Made by a program: the position numbers and the translations under genes. A stretch of DNA of 6,311 nucleotides from SXOA01 sp051004015 (lineage in GTDB: Bacteria > Planctomycetota > Planctomycetia > Pirellulales > Pirellulaceae). The notes beneath the pieces are model-generated. The model searched no databases, was not told the DNA's origin, and saw nothing but the letters and a program-made list of their open reading frames with translations. Below, in pieces: positions 1 through 5,033 of the stretch. Numbering within the stretch: position 1 is the stretch's first letter; the number at the start of each line of letters is the position of its first letter. The DNA is taken from assembly GCA_051004015.1 (NCBI GenBank), contig JBPCKT010000143.1, forward strand, positions 1 to 6,311, in the 5' to 3' direction.

Positions 1-23
1 AAAAGAGGAATGTTTTCGTTCTG

Positions 24-58
24 CCGGCGATGTGGGCGGGCGGCCTTCGCGTCGCCGG
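24..58. repeat. GC-rich inverted repeat (possible hairpin) in upstream leader
   Basis: CCGGCGA at 24-30 is the exact reverse complement of TCGCCGG at 52-58, giving a 7-bp stem around a 21-base loop. No T-run follows it, so it is not a convincing intrinsic terminator for a gene lying to the left. The first 116 bases otherwise hold no ORF that I can support. In a region this GC-rich a 7-bp palindrome can arise by chance. Confidence 0.3.
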
Positions 59-70
59 GGGCAGGCGAAA

Positions 71-79
71 CCCCCCCCC
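71..79. repeat. C9 homopolymer tract upstream of the first gene
   Basis: Nine consecutive C residues lie 38 bases before the ATG of the oxidoreductase gene and 11 bases before a TAGAAT hexamer. If that hexamer is a -10 box, the tract would fall in or beside the -35/-10 spacer. Poly-C runs of this length are prone to slippage. The tract is directly visible; any regulatory role is inference. Confidence 0.6.
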
Positions 80-89
80 ACTTCGGCAT

Positions 90-95
90 TAGAAT
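90..95 (+). promoter_or_regulatory. Possible -10 box (TAGAAT) for the 117-1220 gene
   Basis: TAGAAT differs from TATAAT at one position and sits 21 bases before the start codon, which would place transcription start near 102. No good -35 hexamer is seen at the expected distance (around 67-72 the sequence is GAAACC-like). Weak evidence only. Confidence 0.2.
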
Positions 96-104
96 CCGCA
101 GCAC

Positions 105-111
105 GAAGGAG
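105..111 (+). promoter_or_regulatory. Shine-Dalgarno site GAAGGAG
   Basis: GAAGGAG ends five bases before the ATG at 117. This is a strong match to the anti-Shine-Dalgarno sequence at good spacing, and it fixes the start of the oxidoreductase. Confidence 0.75.
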
Positions 112-116
112 ACATT

Positions 117-1220
117 ATGACGACTGACAAACTCTGCCGCTGGGGGATCCTCGGCGCTGCCAACATTGCCCGTAAGAACTGGGACGCCATTCGCCACGCG
201 GAAAACGCCACGCTGGTGGCCGTCGCCAGCCGCAGCCAGCCGCGGGCGGAGGAGTATATCCGCGAGTGCCAGCTTGTGGCCCCGCATGAGCAGACGCCGA
301 CGGCCAGCACTTATGAAGAGTTGCTGGCCAGGAAGGATATCGACGCGGTCTACATCCCGCTCCCCACCGGTATCCGCAAGGAATGGGTCATCAAGGCAGC
401 CAATGCCGGCAAGCATGTGCTGTGCGAGAAGCCGTGCGCCCCGACGGTGGCCGAGCTGGAGGAGATGCTCGCCGCTTGCCGCAAGAACAAGGTCCAGTTC
501 ATGGACGGCGTGATGTTCATGCACAGCGACCGGCTGCCGCTGATGCGGCGGGCGCTCGATGAATCGGGCAAAGTCGGGCCGATCAAGCGGATTGCCTCGC
601 ACTTCAGCTTTCTCGCGCCTCCCGAATTCATGGCCAGCAACATCCGGGCCTCGAGCGACCTGGAGCCGCTGGGGGCGCTCGGCGATCTGGGCTGGTACAA
701 CACCCGCTTCACGCTCTGGGCGACGAACTATCAATTGCCGACGCACGTGACGGGGCGGATTCTCACCGCCGGCAAGCGTCCCGACAGCAGCCTGGACGTG
801 CCGCTGGAGTTTTCCGCCGAGATGTGGTTCCCCGGCGGTGTTTCCGCCAGTTATTACTGCTCGTTCGTCACGCAGATTCAGCAATGGGCCAACATCAGCG
901 GCACCGAAGGGTATCTGCACGTCGATGATTTCGTGCTCTCCTCGTTCGGCTGCGAGGCGGCCTTTGAACTGACGGTTTCGAACCTCGACCGCAGCGGCTG
1001 CATCTACAACATGCCGCAGCGGACGGAGCGGATTGCCTCCCCCGAGTACAGCAACAACCACCCCACCGCCCAGGAAACCGGCCTCTTCCGCCGCTTCAGC
1101 AACATCGTCGTCACCGGCCGCCTGGAGCCGCAGTGGGAAACCATCGCCCTGGCGACGCAGAAGGTCGTCAACGCCTGTTTGGAATCGGCCCGGAACGATG
1201 GGAGGAGGATTTCACTATGA
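117..1220 (+). CDS. Gfo/Idh/MocA family NAD(P)-dependent oxidoreductase
   Basis: A 367-residue cytoplasmic dehydrogenase of the Gfo/Idh/MocA family, whose members oxidise or reduce sugars, inositols and related diols with NAD(P). The N-terminal Rossmann fold shows WGILGAANIA at residues 9-18 as the dinucleotide-binding loop. CEKP at 103-106 holds the conserved EKP motif with its lysine. GALGDLGWYNTR at 186-197 corresponds to the family's G-G/A-x-x-D-x-G-x-Y block carrying the conserved Asp (190) and Tyr (194). From memory, the C-terminal half (ATNYQLP, YYCSF, GTEGYLHVDDF) resembles the plant At4g09670-type branch and dihydrodiol dehydrogenase relatives more than inositol dehydrogenases. There is no signal peptide. 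The ATG at 117 follows GAAGGAG, and the length is normal for the family. The stop overlaps the next start (ATGA), implying translational coupling to the exported hydrolase. The substrate is unknown. Confidence 0.93.
   Translation: MTTDKLCRWGILGAANIARKNWDAIRHAENATLVAVASRSQPRAEEYIRECQLVAPHEQTPTASTYEELLARKDIDAVYIPLPTGIRKEWVIKAANAGKHVLCEKPCAPTVAELEEMLAACRKNKVQFMDGVMFMHSDRLPLMRRALDESGKVGPIKRIASHFSFLAPPEFMASNIRASSDLEPLGALGDLGWYNTRFTLWATNYQLPTHVTGRILTAGKRPDSSLDVPLEFSAEMWFPGGVSASYYCSFVTQIQQWANISGTEGYLHVDDFVLSSFGCEAAFELTVSNLDRSGCIYNMPQRTERIASPEYSNNHPTAQETGLFRRFSNIVVTGRLEPQWETIALATQKVVNACLESARNDGRRISL
1201..1209 (+). promoter_or_regulatory. Shine-Dalgarno site GGAGGAGGA inside the end of the upstream gene
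   Basis: GGAGGAGGA ends seven bases before the ATG at 1217. It lies in the last codons of the oxidoreductase gene and selects ATG 1217 over the much earlier in-frame ATG at 1133, which would overlap the oxidoreductase by 88 bases. Confidence 0.8.
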
Positions 1221-2470
1221 GGGATTTCCTTCAAACTCGTTCCCAAGCTCTGCTTGGGAACGCACGACTCGAAGCTCCGCTTCGCGAAAGCACAGGCTCG
1301 AAGCAGAGCTTCGTTACGTGGGTTCCCAAGCAGAGCTTGGGAACCAGCACTCTCGTTCTTCTCTTCTCTCTGCTTCCCTTGTCCTCTCGCGCCGACGACA
1401 CTTCCTGGCCGAAGATTGAAAAGTACTTCCAGCCCCCCGCCGAACACGCGAAGGACTTCGGCCCCTACCGCTCCCCGCTCAAATTCAACGACGGCAGCGA
1501 GGTGAAGACGGCAGAGGACTGGGCTCGGCGCCGCAAGGAAATTGTAGACCTCTGGCACAAGCGGCTCGGTGCCTGGCCGCCACTGCTCGAGAAGCCGAAA
1601 GTGGAAGTGCTCGAGACGAAGGAGAAAGACGGCTATTCCCAAAAGCACGTCCACGTGCAGGTCTCCTCCGACGGCAAAATCGCGGATGGCTATTTGCTGA
1701 TTCCGCCCGGCAAGGGCCCGTTTCCCGCGGTCTTCGTCCCCTTCTACGAGCCGCTCACCAGCATCGGCGAAGGGAAGAGCGGCCGCGGCACGCACGACTA
1801 TGGCCTGCAGCTCGTCCGCCGCGGCTTTGTCACGCTCTCCATCGGCACGCCCGGCTCGTTTGAGAAAATCGGCAGCGACACCCGCGAGCTTTTGACAAAC
1901 GCGGGCAAGGAGCAGCGCCGCCAGCCGCTGACGCTGCTGGCCTACGTCGCCGCCAACTGCCACACGGCCCTCGCGCAAATGCCGGAAGTGGACAAGGACC
2001 GGATCGGCATCATCGGGCTTTCCTACGGCGGCAAATGGGCGATGTTCGCCTCCTGCCTGCACGACAAATACGCATGCGCAGTCTGGTCCGATCCCGGCAT
2101 CGTCTTCAACGAGAAGAACAGCAACGTCAACTATTGGGAGCCCTGGTATCTGGGCTATGACGCCAAGACCCAGCGCAAGGCGGGCGTTCCGACAGAAGCC
2201 AACCCGCGGACCGGCCTCTACAAAGAGCTGATCGACGAAGGGGACGACCTCGTCAGCCTGCACGCCCTGATGGCCCCCCGCCCGATCCTCGACTCCGGCG
2301 GCACCGAAGACCCGCCGCATAATTGGCGGGCCCTCAATCACCTCATCGCCGTCAACAACCTCCTCGGCCAGAAAAACCGCGTCGCCATGACCGCCCGCAA
2401 AGGACATATCCCCACGGCGGAGGCACTGGAGGTTGAGTTGGCGTTTTTGGAGTATTGGCTGAAGAAGTAG
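1217..2470 (+). CDS. Exported alpha/beta hydrolase (dienelactone hydrolase/acetyl xylan esterase-like) with repeat-interrupted signal peptide
   Basis: A 417-residue serine hydrolase of the alpha/beta fold. The nucleophile elbow is GLSYGG with Ser269. A likely acid is Asp365 in GGTEDPP and a likely base is His397 in KGHIP, in the canonical Ser-Asp-His order. The core from about 155 onward (DGYLLIPPG, FPAVFVPFY) resembles dienelactone hydrolase, acetyl xylan esterase and prolyl-oligopeptidase-like esterases. The substrate is probably an ester or a carbohydrate ester, but it cannot be fixed. Residues 44-59 (STLVLLFSLLPLSSRA, followed by DD) form a signal-peptide hydrophobic core and Ala-type cleavage site, so the mature enzyme should be exported. 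Residues 8-43 are encoded by a 108-base palindromic repeat; removing them leaves MRDFLQT joined to STLVLLFS, a normal 23-residue leader. ATG 1217 has a strong Shine-Dalgarno site. A TTG at 1337 (residue 41) could start a short clean leader but lacks a good ribosome site. The start overlaps the upstream stop by four bases. Confidence 0.88.
   Translation: MRDFLQTRSQALLGNARLEAPLRESTGSKQSFVTWVPKQSLGTSTLVLLFSLLPLSSRADDTSWPKIEKYFQPPAEHAKDFGPYRSPLKFNDGSEVKTAEDWARRRKEIVDLWHKRLGAWPPLLEKPKVEVLETKEKDGYSQKHVHVQVSSDGKIADGYLLIPPGKGPFPAVFVPFYEPLTSIGEGKSGRGTHDYGLQLVRRGFVTLSIGTPGSFEKIGSDTRELLTNAGKEQRRQPLTLLAYVAANCHTALAQMPEVDKDRIGIIGLSYGGKWAMFASCLHDKYACAVWSDPGIVFNEKNSNVNYWEPWYLGYDAKTQRKAGVPTEANPRTGLYKELIDEGDDLVSLHALMAPRPILDSGGTEDPPHNWRALNHLIAVNNLLGQKNRVAMTARKGHIPTAEALEVELAFLEYWLKK
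1238..1345. repeat. 108-base doubly palindromic repeat element (MITE/REP-like), inserted in frame
   Basis: The outer left palindrome (1239-1261) has arms GTTCCCAAGC and GCTTGGGAAC around TCT. The outer right palindrome (1322-1344) has the same arms around AGA, so the two outer 23-mers are exact reverse complements of each other. Two inner palindromes, 1270-1284 and 1299-1313, have CGAAGC/GCTTCG arms around TCC and AGA and are reverse complements with one mismatch. The unit can therefore fold as four small hairpins or as one long hairpin. It is a multiple of three bases and starts on a codon boundary of the hydrolase (residues 8-43). It has no stop in five of the six frames; the sixth contains one TAA. 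I recognise the palindrome as a type dispersed in planctomycete genomes (recollection, not a search). No transposase is present. Confidence 0.88.
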
Positions 2471-2490
2471 AGGGAACCACGGAGATAAGA

Positions 2491-2787
2491 ATGCGTTCAA
2501 AAGGGAAAAACCGAAAAGGTGTGTCCAAGACGATTCCCGTGATGGATGACTTGAAGGCGCAATGGCTTCGGGGAATGACTCCCTGGCAACGCCTGGCTTT
2601 AGCGAATGAGATGTGGAAATTGGCTCGGGAGCTAGTTTATGCTCAACTACGAAACCAACATCCGGATTGGGGAAAGTTCGAACTTGTTGAAGAAATGGTC
2701 CGTCGAGTTTCTACAGCACCGGCGTTTCCACACCCAACTTCTCCGCCAACTTCACCAAGGCGTTCCAGTTCTCCCCATCCAGAGTGA
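2491..2787 (+). CDS. Small hypothetical protein, probably missing its native C-terminus
   Basis: A 98-residue ORF that I cannot assign to a named family. Residues 1-16 are lysine-rich. Residues 26-74 (WLRGMTPWQRLALANEMWK..., then AQLRNQHPDW..., ending RRVS) resemble small helical bacterial proteins with an MTP-x-x-RL...R-x-x-HPDW...RR pattern that are common in planctomycetes. In my recollection these usually end just after the RR-[VL]-S segment and sometimes precede a nucleotidyltransferase-like partner, which is absent here. Residues 75-98 (Pro/Ser-rich) are antisense to the 3' end of the Ldh gene. The family-like part ends exactly at the complement of the Ldh stop codon (2711-2713), so the native stop appears lost. 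ATG 2491 follows GGAG at 2481-2484; ATG 2542 (residue 18) is an alternative. The gene begins 20 bases after the hydrolase stop. GC is about 48% over 2461-2700, far below the neighbours (one sampled hydrolase line is 70%), which suggests transfer. Confidence 0.6.
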   Translation: MRSKGKNRKGVSKTIPVMDDLKAQWLRGMTPWQRLALANEMWKLARELVYAQLRNQHPDWGKFELVEEMVRRVSTAPAFPHPTSPPTSPRRSSSPHPE

Positions 2788-3763
2788 TCCCCTGCTTCAT
2801 CCGCTTCGCGCAGAGCCGCCGCTCGGGGTCGCCGGGAAGCGTGATTTCATCCACGCCGTCAATCCGTGGACAGGAGCGGACATAGTCGACGAGTTGCGAG
2901 ACTTCGGCCCGAAAATGCTCGGCACCGCCGAAACGGGCGGGGTCGATGAACATCATGAAGACGCAGTTTCCCTTCTTGGGATACGGCACCGGCCGGGCGC
3001 AGACGCCGCCGGAGATCGCGCCGCAGAAAATCTCGATCATCAGGCCCAGGCCAAAACCTTTGTACGCCTGGTTCCCTCCCATCGGCAGGATCGAGCCGCA
3101 GGGATTGGCGTAGAGTGTGTTCGGGTCGGTCGTCGGCTTCCCTTCGCAGTCGAGCAACCACCCTTCGGGAACTTTCTCGCCGGCGATTTTCTTCACCCGG
3201 ACTTTCCCTTCTGCCGTCGCGCTCGTGCTGAAGTCCAGCACCAGCGGCTCATCGCCATTGGGCGCGCCGATGGCCAGCGGATTGGTGGAAAGTCGCGGGG
3301 CTTTGCCGCCGGGGGGAGCGACCCGCACGGCTGCACCGTGGGAGTTGACCATGAACATCGAGACCAGCCCTTCCGCCGCGGTCATTTCGCAGTATTCCCC
3401 CAGCCGGCCGATATGGCCGCAGTGGGTCATCGTGCCGATGGCCTGCCCCTCCGCGTGCGCCTTCGCCGCCAGCTTCTTGATCAGCCGAGCCGCCTGCACC
3501 TGACCGAAGCCCCAGTTGGCATCCGCCACGATTCGAGACGGCCCTTCGTCGAGAATCGTCAACTCCGCACCCGAGGCGACTTCCCCTTCCTTGATGGCCT
3601 GCACGTAATAGGGAATCCGCATCACGCCGTGGGAGTCGTAACCTTTCAGGTTCGCATCGACGAGGCTCCGCGCGGTCACGGAGGCTTCCTCCTCCGACGC
3701 GCCGCCGGCGCGGAGAAGAGATTTGGCGAAGGCGGTCAGGTCGAGTGGACGAATGGTGGGCAC
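2711..3763 (-). CDS. Ldh/Mdh family (type-2 malate/L-lactate dehydrogenase) NAD(P)-dependent oxidoreductase
   Basis: A 350-residue enzyme of the Ldh_2 family (YlbC, YiaK, ComC, AllD relatives), which interconverts 2-hydroxy acids and 2-keto acids with NAD(P). It is predicted cytoplasmic. Counting from the GTG start: DSHGVMRIPYY (43-53) holds the conserved catalytic-region His45; HCGHIGRLGEY (114-124) is the second conserved block; VAPPGG followed by STNPLAIGAP (159-168) and LDFSTSATAEGKV are nucleotide-binding and core motifs; KGFGL (235-239) and a C-terminal LPGDPE complete the family pattern. The length is typical. A longer ATG start at 3865 would add 34 residues encoded partly by a dispersed inverted repeat. 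I prefer GTG 3763 because AAGGA lies seven bases upstream and homologues typically begin near PTIRPLDL. Actual substrates in this family include malate, lactate, sulfolactate, ureidoglycolate and diketogulonate, and the sequence does not decide. It converges on the small gene at 2491-2787 and diverges from the zinc-ribbon gene. Confidence 0.92.
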   Translation of the reverse strand: MPTIRPLDLTAFAKSLLRAGGASEEEASVTARSLVDANLKGYDSHGVMRIPYYVQAIKEGEVASGAELTILDEGPSRIVADANWGFGQVQAARLIKKLAAKAHAEGQAIGTMTHCGHIGRLGEYCEMTAAEGLVSMFMVNSHGAAVRVAPPGGKAPRLSTNPLAIGAPNGDEPLVLDFSTSATAEGKVRVKKIAGEKVPEGWLLDCEGKPTTDPNTLYANPCGSILPMGGNQAYKGFGLGLMIEIFCGAISGGVCARPVPYPKKGNCVFMMFIDPARFGGAEHFRAEVSQLVDYVRSCPRIDGVDEITLPGDPERRLCAKRMKQGITLDGENWNALVKLAEKLGVETPVL

Positions 3764-3770
3764 GGGGAGT

Positions 3771-3775
3771 TCCTT
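3771..3775 (-). promoter_or_regulatory. Shine-Dalgarno site AAGGA for the GTG start at 3763
   Basis: On the minus strand AAGGA is followed by seven bases and then GTG. This supports the 350-residue Ldh product over the longer ATG start at 3865, which lies inside the inverted repeat. Confidence 0.6.
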
Positions 3776-3787
3776 GATGTCTGGTGG

Positions 3788-3901
3788 GAAGGACAATTTA
3801 CCGCAGGCCGGCTCGCCCCGCGACCATGCCGCAGGGGTGGCCGCGAAAAACGCGAAGAGACACAAAGAAGCGACACAAAAATGCCGCGGAAGTTGTCCTT
3901 C
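3788..3901. repeat. Second, weaker inverted repeat (GAAGGACAA...CCGC) in the divergent intergenic region
   Basis: GGACAATTTACCGC at 3791-3804 matches the reverse complement of 3886-3898 (GGACAACTTCCGC) with one mismatch and one gap. Flanking GAA bases on the left and TTC on the right extend the match. It interlocks with the larger 3838-3944 inverted repeat instead of nesting in it, so both could not form as simple hairpins at once. It may be chance or an old duplicated operator-like site. Confidence 0.35.
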
Positions 3902-3944
3902 ATCTGACTCTCATCTTTGTGCCTTTTTGTGTTTCTCGCGGCCA
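3838..3944. repeat. 107-base imperfect inverted repeat (dispersed planctomycete-type element)
   Basis: The left arm 3838-3868 begins TGGCCGCGAAAAACGCGAAG. The right arm (about 3914-3944) ends TTTCTCGCGGCCA. Aligning the left arm with the reverse complement of the right arm gives about 26 of 31 matches. The internal loop is about 45 bases. Motifs of the kind GGCCGCGAAAAACGC...CACAAA and TTTGTGCC...TTTCTCGCGGCC are widely scattered in planctomycete genomes as I recall. It lies in the 277-base gap between the divergent Ldh and zinc-ribbon genes, so it could influence either promoter. I see no other gene in that gap. Confidence 0.75.
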
Positions 3945-4040
3945 TTCCCCTCCATCTCGACTTGCAAGATTTCCGCGACAACGGCGAATGGGTTTGTTAG
4001 GATGGCTGAGAACAGACACGCCGCTTCCGCAGGCCGGTTT

Positions 4041-4997
4041 ATGCGCCTTCTCGTCAAGTGTCCCAACTGTGCTCAGAAGTACGACGCCACCAAACGGAAG
4101 ATCGGCAGCCGGTTTCGTTGCCGCTGCGGGAAGGTGGTGCAAATCGACGAGCCGCGGGCACATGAGGCGTCGGTCATTCACTGCTCAGCTTGCGGAGCGT
4201 CGCGCGAGGAGGGGGAGCGGACCTGCAAGTACTGCGGCAGCGACTTCACGATCCATGAGCTCGATCTGAACACCGTCTGTCCCGGCTGCCTGGCGCGGGT
4301 CAGCGACCGGGCCCGCTTCTGCCACCACTGCGCCACGCCGCTGTCCGTCGAAGCCATCGCCGGCGAGGAATTGCCCTTCCGCTGCCCTGCTTGCGAGGAT
4401 CGCCAGCTCGTCAGCCGCCGCTTGGAGAGCATTGCGACTTCGGCGCTCGAATGCCAGGTCTGCGCGGGACTCTGGATCGGCCTGGAGTCCTTTCACGATC
4501 TGCTCACGCTAGAAGCACGTGGCAGCGCGGGCGAGAGCGTCTCGCACCGCCGTCCCAACGCAGCGGCCTATTCCGACAAGCCCGGTTCCACGAAGCGCTA
4601 CCGCCCCTGTCCGGTTTGCCGCGAGCTCATGACGCCGCGGCACGTCGGCCAGGGGCGGAGCGGCATCATCCTGGATGTCTGCGGCGAGCACGGGCTGTGG
4701 TTCGACTGCGACGAGCTATCGCATCTCATCGCCTGGATCCGCAGCGGCGGACTGGAATCGGTGAGGGAGGATGTCGGTGTGCTCAAGGGATCGCCGGACT
4801 TTGTCCGCAAACGAATGGGCAAGAAGGGTGAGCCCAAACCCCCGCCTCCGCCCCTCATTGTCGGCGGCAGTTATGGAGGCGGAAGTTGGGGCGAGGAAAT
4901 GCGGGATCGGGATGGCGTTGACGAGCTCGTGATATTGGCGGGGCCATTGCTATATGCAGCTGGGCAAGTCGTGGCGAAACTGTTCAGCAAACATTAG
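4041..4997 (+). CDS. Multi-zinc-ribbon protein with TFIIB-type zinc ribbons and C-terminal hydrophobic segment
   Basis: A 318-residue protein built from five Cys-knuckle pairs, counted from ATG 4041: C7/C10 with C27/C29; C48/C51 with C62/C65; C80/C83 with C94/C97; C115/C118 with C138/C141; C190/C193 with C214 and H217 or C223. Pairs 2 and 3 look like a double zinc ribbon. Pairs 4 and 5, each followed by GLW (GLWIGLESFHDLL, GLWFDCDELSHLI), match the bacterial zf-TFIIB pattern. A proline-rich linker (about 265-271) and a Gly-rich stretch (274-283) lead to a hydrophobic C-terminal segment (about 296-315: LVILAGPLLYAAGQVVAKLF) that could be amphipathic or membrane-associated. The function is unknown; such proteins are presumed metal-binding scaffolds or interaction modules. 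ATG 4002 in the same frame would add 13 residues. I chose 4041 because AGG lies seven bases upstream and the first ribbon follows directly. The neighbour 36 bases downstream is a DUF1501 gene. Confidence 0.82.
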   Translation: MRLLVKCPNCAQKYDATKRKIGSRFRCRCGKVVQIDEPRAHEASVIHCSACGASREEGERTCKYCGSDFTIHELDLNTVCPGCLARVSDRARFCHHCATPLSVEAIAGEELPFRCPACEDRQLVSRRLESIATSALECQVCAGLWIGLESFHDLLTLEARGSAGESVSHRRPNAAAYSDKPGSTKRYRPCPVCRELMTPRHVGQGRSGIILDVCGEHGLWFDCDELSHLIAWIRSGGLESVREDVGVLKGSPDFVRKRMGKKGEPKPPPPPLIVGGSYGGGSWGEEMRDRDGVDELVILAGPLLYAAGQVVAKLFSKH

Positions 4998-5017
4998 CTC
5001 TCGGAGACTCGCCTCGC

Positions 5018-5023
5018 TATATT
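5018..5023 (+). promoter_or_regulatory. Possible -10 box (TATATT) giving a very short or leaderless DUF1501 mRNA
   Basis: TATATT stands out in the 36-base gap before ATG 5034. Transcription would start near 5030, leaving only a few untranslated bases, which fits the lack of any Shine-Dalgarno motif before this ATG (TTGTCCTTTACC). No convincing -35 hexamer is present. Suggestive only. Confidence 0.25.
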
Positions 5024-5033
5024 GTCCTTTACC

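Noticed and set aside
350..712. Minus-strand open frame opposite the oxidoreductase
   Set aside because: Antisense shadow of a well-supported gene; no motifs and no ribosome site considered convincing.
1133..1216. Earlier in-frame ATG for the hydrolase
   Set aside because: It would overlap the oxidoreductase by 88 bases and adds non-signal sequence; ATG 1217 has a strong Shine-Dalgarno site and the common ATGA overlap.
1239..1344. Palindromes read as an intrinsic terminator or attenuator between the first two genes
   Set aside because: They lie inside the hydrolase coding region and no U-tract follows either outer hairpin; the repeat-element explanation fits better.
1238..1345. CRISPR-like array
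   Set aside because: The repeated units are palindromes in inverted arrangement with unequal short spacing and no spacer regularity or cas genes.
1004..2500. Long minus-strand open frame (498 codons) opposite the hydrolase
   Set aside because: It is the antisense of a clear alpha/beta hydrolase with catalytic motifs, has an Ala/Gly/Arg/Asp-biased composition with no recognisable motif, and stays open because of high-GC third positions and the stop-poor palindromic repeat.
3764..3865. Longer ATG start for the Ldh protein, with a weakly hydrophobic beginning (MCLFAFFAATPAAW)
   Set aside because: The first residues are translated from a dispersed inverted repeat, the extension is not family-like, and GTG 3763 has AAGGA at good spacing. 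It is unlikely to be a true signal peptide for a cytoplasmic NAD(P) enzyme.
2639..3907. Long plus-strand open frame (422 codons) opposite the Ldh gene
   Set aside because: His/Arg/Pro-rich antisense shadow with no motifs, while the minus strand carries full Ldh-family signatures.
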